Below, one piece after another: positions 9,393 to 18,420 of a stretch of DNA of 64,000 bases. The stretch comes from Bacteroidota bacterium (GTDB taxonomy: Bacteria; Bacteroidota; Ignavibacteria; Ignavibacteriales; Ignavibacteriaceae), in the NCBI GenBank assembly GCA_021815405.1, contig JAKAGV010000013.1, positions 109,294 through 173,293 on the forward strand, read 5' to 3'. The notes under the pieces are model-generated. The model was not told the origin of the DNA. It made no database searches and saw only the letters and a list, made by a program, of their open reading frames with translations. Made by a program: the position numbers and the translations under genes. Each line of letters opens with the position of its first letter. The first letter of the stretch is position 1.

Positions 9393-10178
9393 TTACTTAC
9401 CCTGAAGCTTCTTTATCATTTCCTGCGCATGTTCGTTTTTCGGATCTAACTGAAGCACTTTATAAAAATTCTCTACCGCTAATATCTTGTTATTCTGAAA
9501 CATGTATGCATCGCCAAGAGCTTCATATATATCTTCAGACTTTGGATAAGTCTCCGCATTCAGCTTTAGCAATGCAATTGCAGGCTCAAACATTCCATTT
9601 CGCATGAATCGAAAAGCCAGACCGTTAATTTGGTCTTCGTCAAAATCATATTTGTCTTTTTCAGTTTTATATAATTCATGATATTGTGCAACCGCTGAAT
9701 CGATTCCTTTTTCAAATATAGTTGCCATTAAAGTATCAGCAAGCGAAAGTTTTGGAACACTCACACTCATTAGTTGAGTATCAAAAATTAAAGTTGCATT
9801 TGGAGGAATTACTCCGCCTGCACCATTAGCTCCATATCCAAGCTGAGGAGGTATAATCAGACGAAATTTATCTCCCACATGCATCAATGCAATGCCTTCG
9901 TCCCAGCCTTTAATTACTTTGCCTTCACCTAAAACAAATTTTATCGGTTTTCCTCTTTTATAAGAGTCGTCAAATACAGTACCATTGGCAAGCTTACCAA
10001 TATAGTTAACTGCTACTTCTTTACCGGCAACAGCCTGTTCACCGGTTCCCTTTTCCAGCACTATATATTTTAAGCCGGATGGTGTTGTTACCGTATCTTG
10101 AGCGGGGTTTGCTGTTTGAGCTTTCATAAATCCTGGTAGAAATAAAATTAAAACGAAATAAAACAAATATTTTTTCAA
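9393..10178 (-). CDS. Exported FKBP-type peptidyl-prolyl isomerase with TPR tail
   Basis: Periplasmic proline cis-trans isomerase, likely assisting exported protein folding. A TTG at 10178 with AGGAAA nine bases upstream begins LKKYLFYFVLILFLPGFMKAQ, a clean Sec signal peptide; the longer frame to 10217 puts 13 polar residues ahead of it and is less likely. The FKBP domain covers about residues 35-140, with VNYIGKLANGTVFDDSY, KGWDEGIALM, IPPQLGYGANGAGGVIPPNATL. The C-terminal half has TPR-like helices (FMRNGMFEPAIALLKLNAETYP, EDIYEALGDAYMFQNN). FKBP fused to TPRs is a known arrangement, but the client is unknown. Confidence 0.88.
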   Translation of the reverse strand: MKKYLFYFVLILFLPGFMKAQTANPAQDTVTTPSGLKYIVLEKGTGEQAVAGKEVAVNYIGKLANGTVFDDSYKRGKPIKFVLGEGKVIKGWDEGIALMHVGDKFRLIIPPQLGYGANGAGGVIPPNATLIFDTQLMSVSVPKLSLADTLMATIFEKGIDSAVAQYHELYKTEKDKYDFDEDQINGLAFRFMRNGMFEPAIALLKLNAETYPKSEDIYEALGDAYMFQNNKILAVENFYKVLQLDPKNEHAQEMIKKLQGK

Positions 10179-10301
10179 TGCACATTTCCTATTTAAATGA
10201 AAATAAAAATTAACCATTCCTTAAACAATTTCCAATCTAATTTTAGATAGATATCTTCAATTAATTTAATTTTGAAGTATGAATTTGAAAATAATTGGCA
10301 G

Positions 10302-11630
10302 ATGCATTCTTCCGAAGAACTGACTTTCAAAAAGATTTTTTTATTCTGGATCCCGCTTTCGGCAACATGGCTTATGATGGCGGCTGAGGGCCCTTTCCTT
10401 TCTGCGATAATTGCCAGGATGATAAATCCTGAATTTAATCTTGCCGCCTTTGGAGTCTCGATTTCATTTGCGATGATTGTAGAGGCGCCGGTTATATTGC
10501 TGATGTCCGCTTCAACCGCGCTTGTTAAAGATATTCAATCTTACATTAAACTTAGGAATTTTACCTTCGTTCTTAATCTTTGTGTTACAGTCATAATGCT
10601 GCTGTTCATTACACCTTCCATATTTTATTTTATTACAATAAATCTAATTGAACTTCCGGTTGAGGTAGTAAAGCTTACTCATATCGCCATGATACTTTTA
10701 ATTCCCTGGCCTGCCGCTATCGGTTACAGAAGATTTTATCAGGGAATTTTAATCAGACATAATTTAACAAGAAGAGTTGCTTACGGAACAATAGTCAGAT
10801 TATCTTCAATGGCATTAACCGGACTTGCGCTTCATTTCTTTACTAAAGTTGATGGTTCTGTAGTTGGCGCAGGGGCACTTGCAACCGGAGTTACCTGCGA
10901 AGCTGCCGCTAGCAGAATTATGGCTTGGAAGATTGTTAAGAAAATAAAATCCGGGAAAATACCTTATACCGAAAAAAGTGATATTTCCTATAATCAGATC
11001 TTCAAATTTTATTTACCGCTTGCTTTAACATCACTTGTTTCTCTTGGCGCTCAGCCAATGGTAACATTTTTTATCGGACAAAGCCGCATGGCAATCGAAT
11101 CGCTTGCAGTACTCCCGGTTATCAATTCATTCGTGTTTATTTTTAGAAGCGTCGGAATTTCTTTCCAGGAAGTCGGCATTGCTTTAATCGGGAAAAATAA
11201 GGAAGGCTACCTGCCGCTCCGAAATTTTGCAATAAAACTTGGAATTGCACTTGTATCTTTTATGGGAATAATTGCATTAACGCCGCTTGCAAATGTTTGG
11301 TTTCATAACATATCGGGTCTTTCGATTGAGCTGACAGACTTCGCTCGATTTCCTTTGATACTTATGATTCTAATGCCCGGACTTGCAGTACTTCTCAGTT
11401 TTGAAACGGCAGTACTTGTCGAATCCAAAAACACAAAGCCGATTACCTTTTCAACGGTAGTTGAATTTGTAACGATCGTAGTTATTATGTTTCTTTCAAT
11501 AAAAATCTTTAACTGGGTCGGAGCAGTTGCCGCTTCATTTGGATTTATGGCAGGAATGGTGGGTGCTAATACTTATCTATTACCACCCTTCATTAGTTCA
11601 ATCAACAATAGACAAATTAAAAAAAAATAA
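10302..11630 (+). CDS. MATE/MOP-superfamily-like multispanning transporter
   Basis: Inner-membrane protein with about 12 hydrophobic segments in two similar halves. The first (FWIPLSATWLMMAAEGPFLSAI) and the seventh (YLPLALTSLVSLGAQPMVTFFI) look alike, as in the MATE/polysaccharide exporter fold. Likely exports or flips a small molecule or lipid-linked compound; substrate unknown. About 442 residues from ATG 10302; a TTG at 10272 would add ten residues. Neither start has a strong ribosome-binding site. Divergent from the FKBP gene. Family assignment is moderate; an ANK/MATE-type annotation is possible. Confidence 0.7.
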   Translation: MHSSEELTFKKIFLFWIPLSATWLMMAAEGPFLSAIIARMINPEFNLAAFGVSISFAMIVEAPVILLMSASTALVKDIQSYIKLRNFTFVLNLCVTVIMLLFITPSIFYFITINLIELPVEVVKLTHIAMILLIPWPAAIGYRRFYQGILIRHNLTRRVAYGTIVRLSSMALTGLALHFFTKVDGSVVGAGALATGVTCEAAASRIMAWKIVKKIKSGKIPYTEKSDISYNQIFKFYLPLALTSLVSLGAQPMVTFFIGQSRMAIESLAVLPVINSFVFIFRSVGISFQEVGIALIGKNKEGYLPLRNFAIKLGIALVSFMGIIALTPLANVWFHNISGLSIELTDFARFPLILMILMPGLAVLLSFETAVLVESKNTKPITFSTVVEFVTIVVIMFLSIKIFNWVGAVAASFGFMAGMVGANTYLLPPFISSINNRQIKKK

Positions 11631-11780
11631 ATAAATAATCCGAACCGACAGTAAAGTTAAACGTCAAAAGCGTATTGAAACAAAAAATAAGTTTCATATA
11701 TAGTGAAATATTCAAGTAATTTCCATAAGTTTGGCACGGGATTAACTAAATTTTTACATTCTCTTTAAGGTAGAAAAAAT

Positions 11781-14711
11781 ATGACTGTCAAATTAACCCG
11801 ACGAATAATAGGAACTTTTGTGTTCTTATTATCCACCGTGATTTTATTTTTAACAGTGCAGCCTTCGGTTTCCTTTTGGGATCCCGGAGAAATTTCTGCT
11901 GCTTCATACTCTATGATGGTACCGCATCCTCCGGGAGGACCGCTGTGGTTAATCATCGGCAGATTCTTCTCCATGATACCATTTGCACAAAACATCGGGT
12001 TTAGGATAAACACAGTATCTGTCCTGTCGGGCGGTTTTACCGTATTGATTCTTTACCTCGTCGGCATAAAGCTTATAGAAACTTACCGCGGCAAGAATTA
12101 TAAAAGTAATTTTGATGCCATTGTAACATATATTTCATCGGCAGTCGGAGCCTTAGCGTTTGCTTTCTGCGATACTTTCTGGTTTAATGCTGTTGAATCT
12201 AACTATTTTGCATTAAGCACATTGCTGTTCGCTTTAATTGTTTGGCTAATGATGATCTGGTATGAACATGCAGACGAGCATGGAAGCGAGAAATATATAA
12301 TCGTAATGGCTTACTTAATTGGTCTTTCTTTCGGCGTTCATCTTATGAGCGTACTTGCAATCTTTACTTTCGTCTTTGTTGTAGTGATGAGAAAGTATGT
12401 TACTGATGATGAAACTTTTAAGAAAACCGCATATTATTTTTTAATTCACCTTGGTATACTACTAGTTATTGCAATTGCTATTTGGGCTGGTCAAACACAA
12501 ACTACGCCTCCAACTCAAGCACAATATAAAGCGTTCGATTCAAAATTTGTATGGATAATGCTTGGTGCATCCGTAATTTATATTGGTGCAATGTGGAAGA
12601 AAATTATTCATAGGGATTCTTTTTACATCCCAATCATCATTGCCGGTGTAACTCTGTTGCTGGCTTATCCGGGAATTGTTAAAGGAATTCCGAAAATTCT
12701 GCTTGCTCTTGGCGGATCAGATGCAATTTCAAATTCAATAATATTTCTCGTAATTCTTGGTATTATAGTTTACGTTATTTACTGGTCAAATAAGAATAAA
12801 AAAGGCACGGTAAATCTAGCTGCAACTGCACTCTTATTCGCCATGCTTGGCTTTACGACTTATGCGATGATAATAATCCGCTCAAACCAGAATCCTCCAA
12901 TGAACGAGAACTGGCCGGATAATTTCCATAAGTTAATGTACTATCTCGACCGCGAGCAATACGGCGACTTCCCTATCTTCGAAAGAAGATTTTCTATGGA
13001 ACCTCATCAGCAGGGAATTTATACGAACTATAGCAGCGATCTCGATTTCCTCTGGAGATATCAGATTGACCATATGTTCAACAGATATCTTTACTGGAAT
13101 TTTATCGGCAAAACTTCTACCAACCAGGATGCACCTTCTACATGGAAGCAGCTTTACGGCATTCCTTTTCTCATGGGACTTATCGGGCTTTACTTCCTAT
13201 TTAAGAAGAACTGGAAAATGGGAACAACCTGGCTGATGCTATTTATTTTTATGGGATACCTAATTGCCTTTTACCAAAACCAGCAGCAGCCTCAGCCGCG
13301 TGATAGATTTTATTTTTATCCCGGCGCATTCTTCGTGTTTGCCATCTGGATAACGGTCGGCGTACGGGAGCTTACCGAGTTCCTGCGTGAGAAGGCAAAG
13401 AGCCAAAACCTTAAGCAAGTGGCTGTTGCCGGATTTCTTACTTTCAGTATTTTATTTATTCCGGCAAATATGCTTCGGACAAATTATTTTACTCACGATA
13501 GATCCCATAACTGGCTGCCGTGGGATTTTGCTTACAACCTTTTACAAAGCTGTAAGCCGAATGCAATTCTTTTTACAAACGGTGATAACGATACCTTCCC
13601 TCTCTGGTATTTGCAGGATGTGGAGGGAGTTCGTCGCGATATAAGGGTTGTATGCCTCAGTCTTGCTAACACTGATTGGTATAATGAGCAGCTTAAAAAT
13701 CAAATGCCTTATGGTGCTAAAAAAGTTAAGTTCAGTATGACTGATAATCAGATTGAGCAGCTTGGACCGATTGAATGGAAAACACAGCAGGTTACTATCC
13801 CTGCAAATAAGAATGATCTCGAAAGTTTTCTTTCTACAGATAAGAAATATTTAACTGCAAATGATTCTGCAAATATTATGAACTCGCCCGGTATTACCTT
13901 CTCAATGAAACCGACTATCAACATCGGCGGCATTGAAGGAATCAGAATACAGGATATAATCGTCAAAGATATTGTTGAAAACAATATTTGGGATAGACCA
14001 ATATACTTTGCTTCAACTTGTTCACCGGATTGTTTTATCGGTATGGATGATTACCTGGAAACGGAAGGATTAGCTTCGCGCGTAATGCCGGTAAAGAGGC
14101 AAGGTATGGATTATATGAATGTCGGAATAACAAAGGATGATCTATTTCATCTTAATCCAAGTTTTTCGAAAACATACGATACTGGTTTCAAATTCAGAGG
14201 ATTAAAAAATAAAAATGTTTTCTTTGATGAAACTGAAACGCGGCTAATTCAGAATTACCGCAACGTATTTATCCAGCTTGCATATCATTATAAGTACACA
14301 ATGAATGACAATCAAATGTGCATAAATACTCTTAACAAAATGGAACAAGAGATTCCAAGAAAGGTTGTACCGTTTGATTACAGGCTGCTTTATAACGTGG
14401 CAAACTTGTATCAGAGCTGTGGAGATACCACCGAATTCAGAAGCGTTGCCCAAGATGTTATTGAGCAGGCAAAGCAGGATCTAAGCGATGTTTCTATGCA
14501 GGATCTTTCTTCTCCGTATAATGCATATAGCATTCTTGAAAGACTTTATGTTAACATGAATGAATATGATAATGCTATTGCAGTACTTCAACAGTTGCAG
14601 ACCCAACTGCCGGAAGCAGGAGGTGTGCAACAGGAAATTGCAAGGATTAAGGCAATGCAGCAGCAGGCTCTTCATCCGCCTCAAGCAAAAGATTCAACTG
14701 TTAAGAAGTAA
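11781..14711 (+). CDS. DUF2723 membrane glycosyltransferase-like protein with C-terminal TPRs
   Basis: Large polytopic membrane protein of the DUF2723/TMEM260-type family, related to GT-C protein O-mannosyltransferases. Near the N-terminus the first loop carries SFWDPGEISAASYSMMVPHPPGGPLW, the family signature, with the acidic DPGE expected to be catalytic. Roughly a dozen membrane segments follow to about residue 580. A soluble region with TNGDNDTFPLWYLQDVEGVRRD comes next, and then TPR-like helices near residues 850-970. 976 residues is usual for the family. ATG at 11781 has AAGGTAG upstream. Role in glycosylating exported proteins is inference from the family. A hairpin terminator follows. 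Confidence 0.85.
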   Translation: MTVKLTRRIIGTFVFLLSTVILFLTVQPSVSFWDPGEISAASYSMMVPHPPGGPLWLIIGRFFSMIPFAQNIGFRINTVSVLSGGFTVLILYLVGIKLIETYRGKNYKSNFDAIVTYISSAVGALAFAFCDTFWFNAVESNYFALSTLLFALIVWLMMIWYEHADEHGSEKYIIVMAYLIGLSFGVHLMSVLAIFTFVFVVVMRKYVTDDETFKKTAYYFLIHLGILLVIAIAIWAGQTQTTPPTQAQYKAFDSKFVWIMLGASVIYIGAMWKKIIHRDSFYIPIIIAGVTLLLAYPGIVKGIPKILLALGGSDAISNSIIFLVILGIIVYVIYWSNKNKKGTVNLAATALLFAMLGFTTYAMIIIRSNQNPPMNENWPDNFHKLMYYLDREQYGDFPIFERRFSMEPHQQGIYTNYSSDLDFLWRYQIDHMFNRYLYWNFIGKTSTNQDAPSTWKQLYGIPFLMGLIGLYFLFKKNWKMGTTWLMLFIFMGYLIAFYQNQQQPQPRDRFYFYPGAFFVFAIWITVGVRELTEFLREKAKSQNLKQVAVAGFLTFSILFIPANMLRTNYFTHDRSHNWLPWDFAYNLLQSCKPNAILFTNGDNDTFPLWYLQDVEGVRRDIRVVCLSLANTDWYNEQLKNQMPYGAKKVKFSMTDNQIEQLGPIEWKTQQVTIPANKNDLESFLSTDKKYLTANDSANIMNSPGITFSMKPTINIGGIEGIRIQDIIVKDIVENNIWDRPIYFASTCSPDCFIGMDDYLETEGLASRVMPVKRQGMDYMNVGITKDDLFHLNPSFSKTYDTGFKFRGLKNKNVFFDETETRLIQNYRNVFIQLAYHYKYTMNDNQMCINTLNKMEQEIPRKVVPFDYRLLYNVANLYQSCGDTTEFRSVAQDVIEQAKQDLSDVSMQDLSSPYNAYSILERLYVNMNEYDNAIAVLQQLQTQLPEAGGVQQEIARIKAMQQQALHPPQAKDSTVKK

Positions 14712-14723
14712 AATTCAAGTGAG

Positions 14724-14756
14724 ACGCATCCCAATTAACCGGGATGCGTTTCATAT
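14724..14756 (+). terminator. Rho-independent-like hairpin after the DUF2723 gene
   Basis: Perfect 9-bp stem ACGCATCCC (14724-14732) / GGGATGCGT (14741-14749) with an 8-base loop, followed by TTTCATATAT. It sits 12 bases after the stop of the DUF2723 gene. The T tract is short, so efficiency may be modest. Confidence 0.7.
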
Positions 14757-14950
14757 ATAAAAACAAAATGCTAAAGGGGTAATTAAAAATAAACTAAAAG
14801 TTCTTTAATGCTCCTTACTTTCAGAAATTCTCTGATTAAGCTACTACTCTTCTCTTTTTACCTCCCATTCTTAACAATTTCTTCACATTAAATTAATCTT
14901 AGCTTAACATTGCCGGATTATCTTTGACTCGAAAATATTATAGAGTATGA

Positions 14951-15865
14951 ATGAGAATAGTTCACATATCGGATTTACACTTTACCACTTTTTTCAGTAC
15001 AAACAATTTAAACCAGATTGAACAGGCACTGAAGTTTGCAATTGAATTGGAGTGCGACCATATTGTAGTTACGGGAGATTTGACAGATAATGCAACCCCG
15101 AAAGATTTTCTTAAACTTAGAGAGCTTTTTGAAAAGTTAGGGATTCTTAACGGTAACAAACTCTCTCTTGTTATCGGGAACCACGACATCTTCGGCGGAG
15201 TGCAGACCGCCGAAGATATTTTTTTATTTACTGATAAATGCAGCCGTACCGATTACAGCAAAAAAGTAAAAGAATTTTATCTCTACTTCCCGGAACTTTT
15301 TGACAACGCTGCTTACTTTAATCAGGAGATGATTTTTCCGTTTGCCAAAATTATTGATAACTTCCTTTTTATCGGGATGAATTCAATTGCCGAATATTCT
15401 AAGGTAAATAATCCTTTTGCATCAAACGGTATTATTAATATGACGCAGATAGCGGAGACAATAAGCATCCTTGATAAATTCAGTCACCTTCATCTCCGCA
15501 AAGCAATTATGGTCCATCATCATTTTAATAAGATTAAATTAAGAGAAAATTCTCAGAGCAGTTTCTGGCAGAATATAGAAAAACAGACAATGAAGCTGAA
15601 GAAAAAGAAGAGACTCTTAAAAATTTTTAAGAGTGAAGGAGTTGAACTAATTCTTCATGGTCATTATCATGAGTCGAAAGATTATGAACGAAAGGGAATC
15701 AGATTCTCAAATGCAGGCGCAAGCTTCATCAATGCAAACAAGAAAGAAATAAACGTTAACATAATTGACGTTGATAAGAAAATTGACATTAACATTGCAA
15801 AGCTCCCGGTATCTGAAAATATTCCGGCGGAAATTGAATTGACTATTGATGACGAGGAAGTATAA
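14951..15865 (+). CDS. Calcineurin-like metallophosphoesterase
   Basis: Binuclear-metal phosphoesterase, cytoplasmic, 304 residues. All five metal-binding motifs are visible: SDLHF (residues 7-11), VVTGDLTD, LVIGNHDIFGG, MVHHHFN and LILHGHYHE. This set is typical of the CpdA-like class, which includes cyclic nucleotide phosphodiesterases, but the substrate cannot be read from the sequence. The last ~50 residues are a beta-rich tail. ATG at 14951 gives MRIVHISDLH, the canonical family start. Stands alone between a terminator and the GT4 gene. Confidence 0.9.
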   Translation: MRIVHISDLHFTTFFSTNNLNQIEQALKFAIELECDHIVVTGDLTDNATPKDFLKLRELFEKLGILNGNKLSLVIGNHDIFGGVQTAEDIFLFTDKCSRTDYSKKVKEFYLYFPELFDNAAYFNQEMIFPFAKIIDNFLFIGMNSIAEYSKVNNPFASNGIINMTQIAETISILDKFSHLHLRKAIMVHHHFNKIKLRENSQSSFWQNIEKQTMKLKKKKRLLKIFKSEGVELILHGHYHESKDYERKGIRFSNAGASFINANKKEINVNIIDVDKKIDINIAKLPVSENIPAEIELTIDDEEV

Positions 15866-15884
15866 GCTGGAACTATCTTCCGGA

Positions 15885-15945
15885 TATTAGATTCTGGATA
15901 TTTAATCTTAGATCCAGAAGCAAGTATCCAGGATCGAGCATCAAG
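15885..15945. repeat. Short TATCCAG/GATCGAGCATC intergenic repeat
   Basis: The gap before the GT4 gene carries GATCCAGAAGCAAGTATCC followed by AGGATCGAGCATCAAG. A closely similar string, AGCATCGAGTATCCAGAAA then CAACATCCAGAATC, occurs at about 34,695-34,730. The two look like degraded members of one short dispersed repeat family with a 'TATCCAG/CATCCAG' core. Confidence 0.45.
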
Positions 15946-16027
15946 AAAAGTGTCATAATTTTTGACCGGTATAAAACTAAACCTGATAACAACTACAAAC
16001 GTCTAATCGAAAAATTTCGGAAATGTT

Positions 16028-17194
16028 ATGCAAGAAAAAATTAGGATAGCATATTTTGCCGGCACAATGAAGCAGGGACAGGACGGAGTTACACGTGTAC
16101 TTTATAAAATGATTGAACAGCTAAACGAGAACGGCATAGAACATATTTTTTTCTCACCGATCATTCCCGAAGAATCCGAACAACCGACAAAAATGTTTGA
16201 AGTTCCTTCTTTCACCTTTCCAGCTTATAAGGAATATAAAGTAGCCGTTCCCGGTTATAAAAATTTTGAAGATGAACTTAAGAAATTTAAACCCGATATT
16301 CTGCATATAAACTCTCCATGCTCACTTGGTTATGCCGCAGTAAAGTACGGGCAAAAAAATAACATTCCGGTAGTTGCAACCTATCATACTCATTTTCCCA
16401 GCTATGCTAAATATTATAAGGTGAAAGTACTCGAGAACCTTGGATGGAATTATTTGCGCAACCTCTATAATAAATGCGAAGCTGTTTATGTTCCCTCCGA
16501 GCCAATAATGAAGGAACTTGAAGAGCATGGTTTGGATACCATTAAATTTATTCCTCACGGAGTAGATTCAAAGCTATTCAATCCTTCATACAGATCTTTG
16601 GGATGGAAAGAAAGTTTGGGAATCAAAGATAAAAAAATAATTCTTTACGCAGGCAGATTAGTCTGGGAAAAAGATCTTAAAATCTTAGCAGATAGTTATA
16701 GTATAATTAACTCACAAAGAGATGATGTCGTTTTTGTTCTAGCAGGAGATGGACCAATTAGAGAAAATCTTCGGGCAATGATGCCAAAGGCTACTTTCTT
16801 AGGTTATCAGTCGGGTATAGATTTATCAACTGCATATGCATCCAGCGATATTTTCGCATTTCCTTCAACAACAGAAACATTCGGCAATGTAACTGTTGAA
16901 GCGATGGCTTCCGGATTGCCGCCGGTCTGTACAAGAGAAGGTGGCGCTTATGGGATAATAAATGATGGAAGGACAGGACTGATTGCCGAACCGCATGATC
17001 CGGAGAGCTTTGCAGAAAAAATAATTTTTCTTTTAGATAATGAAGATAAAAGAAAAGAAATCGGACTGAACGCATACGAGTTTTCGCAAACTCAATCGTG
17101 GGAAAATATAATTTATAAACTAATCTATAGTTATAAAGACATTATCTATTCTTACAGAAAAGAATTGATTTACAGATTGACAAGAGCAGCATAA
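16028..17194 (+). CDS. GT4-family glycosyltransferase (GT-B fold)
   Basis: Retaining NDP-sugar (or GDP-mannose) dependent glycosyltransferase, likely acting on lipids or surface glycans at the inner membrane. N-terminal acceptor domain: Gly-rich loop GTMKQGQDGVTRV, DILHINSPCSLG, TYHTHFPSYAKYY. C-terminal donor domain: ILYAGRLVWEKDL, VLAGDGPIREN, FLGYQSGIDL and the EX7E motif in FPSTTETFGNVTVEAMASG. The HTHFPSY string resembles MgtA/SqdX-type mannosyl- or sulfoquinovosyl-transferases, so a glycolipid product is a reasonable guess only. 388 residues, normal. Followed 14 bases later by a 70-codon gene, then arsC. Confidence 0.88.
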   Translation: MQEKIRIAYFAGTMKQGQDGVTRVLYKMIEQLNENGIEHIFFSPIIPEESEQPTKMFEVPSFTFPAYKEYKVAVPGYKNFEDELKKFKPDILHINSPCSLGYAAVKYGQKNNIPVVATYHTHFPSYAKYYKVKVLENLGWNYLRNLYNKCEAVYVPSEPIMKELEEHGLDTIKFIPHGVDSKLFNPSYRSLGWKESLGIKDKKIILYAGRLVWEKDLKILADSYSIINSQRDDVVFVLAGDGPIRENLRAMMPKATFLGYQSGIDLSTAYASSDIFAFPSTTETFGNVTVEAMASGLPPVCTREGGAYGIINDGRTGLIAEPHDPESFAEKIIFLLDNEDKRKEIGLNAYEFSQTQSWENIIYKLIYSYKDIIYSYRKELIYRLTRAA

Positions 17195-17208
17195 TCCAGA
17201 AGGACAAT

Positions 17209-17421
17209 ATGGAAGTTGGAGACATAGTAAGATATAATTTCTCTAGCCCTAAAAGCCAGCAGAAATTTTCTGTCCTTGGTGTAATAATATTTGTCGGAGA
17301 TTCTTCAATTGTAATTGACTGTGAAGACACTACTAAAATGAAAGTATCTCCAAAGAATTTTAACAAAATTGAACTTGTAAAGCATGTTCAAGAAGAAAAA
17401 GAAAATATTGTAGTTCGATAA
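17209..17421 (+). CDS. Small unknown protein, 70 residues
   Basis: ATG at 17209 has AGAAGGACA just upstream and begins MEVGDIVRYNF. Residues 1-55 look like a compact beta-barrel (VGDIVRYNF, FSVLGVIIFVGDSSIVIDC, KMKVSPKNFNKIELV), reminiscent of small SH3/KOW-like folds, with a charged C-terminal tail. No family recognised. It sits between the GT4 gene (14 bases) and the arsenate reductase (14 bases), so the three are likely one transcript. The coding call rests on the RBS, tight spacing and alternating hydrophobic pattern. Confidence 0.7.
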   Translation: MEVGDIVRYNFSSPKSQQKFSVLGVIIFVGDSSIVIDCEDTTKMKVSPKNFNKIELVKHVQEEKENIVVR

Positions 17422-17435
17422 ATTAGGAGAAGAGA

Positions 17436-17879
17436 ATGAGTAAGAGAATCTTAATCCTCTGCACGGCAAATTCCTGCCGCAGCCAGATGGCAGAGGGAAT
17501 TCTGAAATCATTAGACCCAGAGTTAGTTGTTTACTCTGCTGGTATCGAACCGGCGCAGCAAGTTCATCCTAAAGCAATACGTGTAATGAAAGAGATCGGG
17601 ATAGATATTTCAGACAACTTCACAAAGAGTGTAAACTACTTTCTGCACAAATCATTTGATTATGTAATTACAGTATGCGATTATGCAAAAGAAACCTGCC
17701 CCGCGTTTATAGGACAAGTTGAAAACAGGATCCATATGGAATTTAAAGATCCTTCGTGTGCCACCGGAAATGAATTTGAAATCCTAGATATATTTCGTAA
17801 ATCGAGAGATGAAATAAGAAAAGCCCTCACTGAATTCTATAAACAAAATATTTTAAGTCTGGAAAAGAAAAGCGCCTAA
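17436..17879 (+). CDS. arsC: Arsenate reductase, thioredoxin-coupled (LMW-PTP fold)
   Basis: Reduces arsenate to arsenite in the cytoplasm. The phosphatase-like loop CTANSCRSQMAEG gives CX5R with C9 and R15. The two resolving cysteines of the thioredoxin-dependent class are present at C81 and C88 (VCDYAKETCP), nearly the positions of pI258 ArsC (10, 82, 89). The EFKDPSCATG segment supplies the general-acid Asp. 147 residues with a good TTAGGAGAAGAG site. No arsenite exporter or ArsR is adjacent, so it may serve alone or act as a protein phosphatase; the Cys set favours arsenate. Confidence 0.87.
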   Translation: MSKRILILCTANSCRSQMAEGILKSLDPELVVYSAGIEPAQQVHPKAIRVMKEIGIDISDNFTKSVNYFLHKSFDYVITVCDYAKETCPAFIGQVENRIHMEFKDPSCATGNEFEILDIFRKSRDEIRKALTEFYKQNILSLEKKSA

Positions 17880-18059
17880 TTTTTGTTAAAATTGGAGATA
17901 TATCTTCCGAAGAGATGCCATCTCTATATCCTTGTCCACCCATCACACATTCACTGCGCATATCAACTAATCCTTTGAATTTAGGGTGAAAACCTAATCC
18001 AGATTGGATCAATCCAATCCGGCTTAGGCTGCACCAAATAAAAGACGGAACGATGCTAA

Positions 18060-18290
18060 ACCAATTAGAATATTTCAACCTAACTTTAGAACATAGCCAG
18101 TTGCTCTTAGAATTTTTCAAGTAAGGATTGCAAATTTCCAAATTAAGGTTGGAAAATTCTAAGTCGAGGTTAGAATAATCCAAGCGCGGGTTGGAATTTT
18201 TTAAGATGACTTTGAATTAATCCGAGCCGGATTTGGAAATTTCTAAGCAGAGTTTGAAATTTTCTAAAACGAGTTTGGAGTTATAAAAAA
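18060..18290. repeat. Degenerate 21-22-bp tandem array (locus 1)
   Basis: About ten imperfect copies of a 21-22-base unit, read on the plus strand approximately as AGGTTGGAAAATTCTAAGTC. Strongest copies lie at 18,140-18,285 (AGGTTGGAAAATTCTAAG, AGGTTAGAATAATCCAAG, GGGTTGGAATTTTTTAAG, GATTTGGAAATTTCTAAG, GAGTTTGAAATTTTCTAAA). Because 21 is a multiple of three, either strand translates to seven-residue repeats (for example LENSKSR, LEISKQS, LKFSKTS), but stops interrupt every frame and no start/RBS fits. The AGGTTG core is shared with the array at 50.3 kb. Confidence 0.8.
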
Positions 18291-18313
18291 AAAATTGGAA
18301 AGTTGTCTCTGGT

Positions 18314-18415
18314 AATCTCGATACTTCTCCGGTCGCTAAGTTTCGATGGACACTTCGATACTTCGGACTAAAGTCCTCAACTCAGTGTCCATCGAAGTAT
18401 CGAAGCAACCGGTAA
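18314..18415. repeat. Inverted repeat with CGATACTTC / GTGTCCATCGAAG arms
   Basis: Left arm includes TCGATGGACACT (18343-18354), right arm AGTGTCCATCGAAGTATCG; copies of CGATACTTC occur at three places, and GGACTAAAGTCC forms a hairpin at the centre. It lies immediately 3' of the hydroxyproline dehydratase stop and abuts the 21-bp array. Palindromes of this kind are common dispersed repeats; a role as terminator for the minus-strand operon is possible. Confidence 0.6.
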
Positions 18416-18420
18416 TATTC

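Noticed and set aside
11731..11755. Sigma54 promoter (TTTGGCACGGGAT) before the DUF2723 gene
   Set aside because: The -24 half looks good but there is no TTGC at the correct spacing for the -12 element.
17827..18183. 118-codon minus-strand frame over arsC end and the 18-kb array
   Set aside because: It runs antisense through arsC and the repeats, with no start signal; its heptad look is explained by the array.
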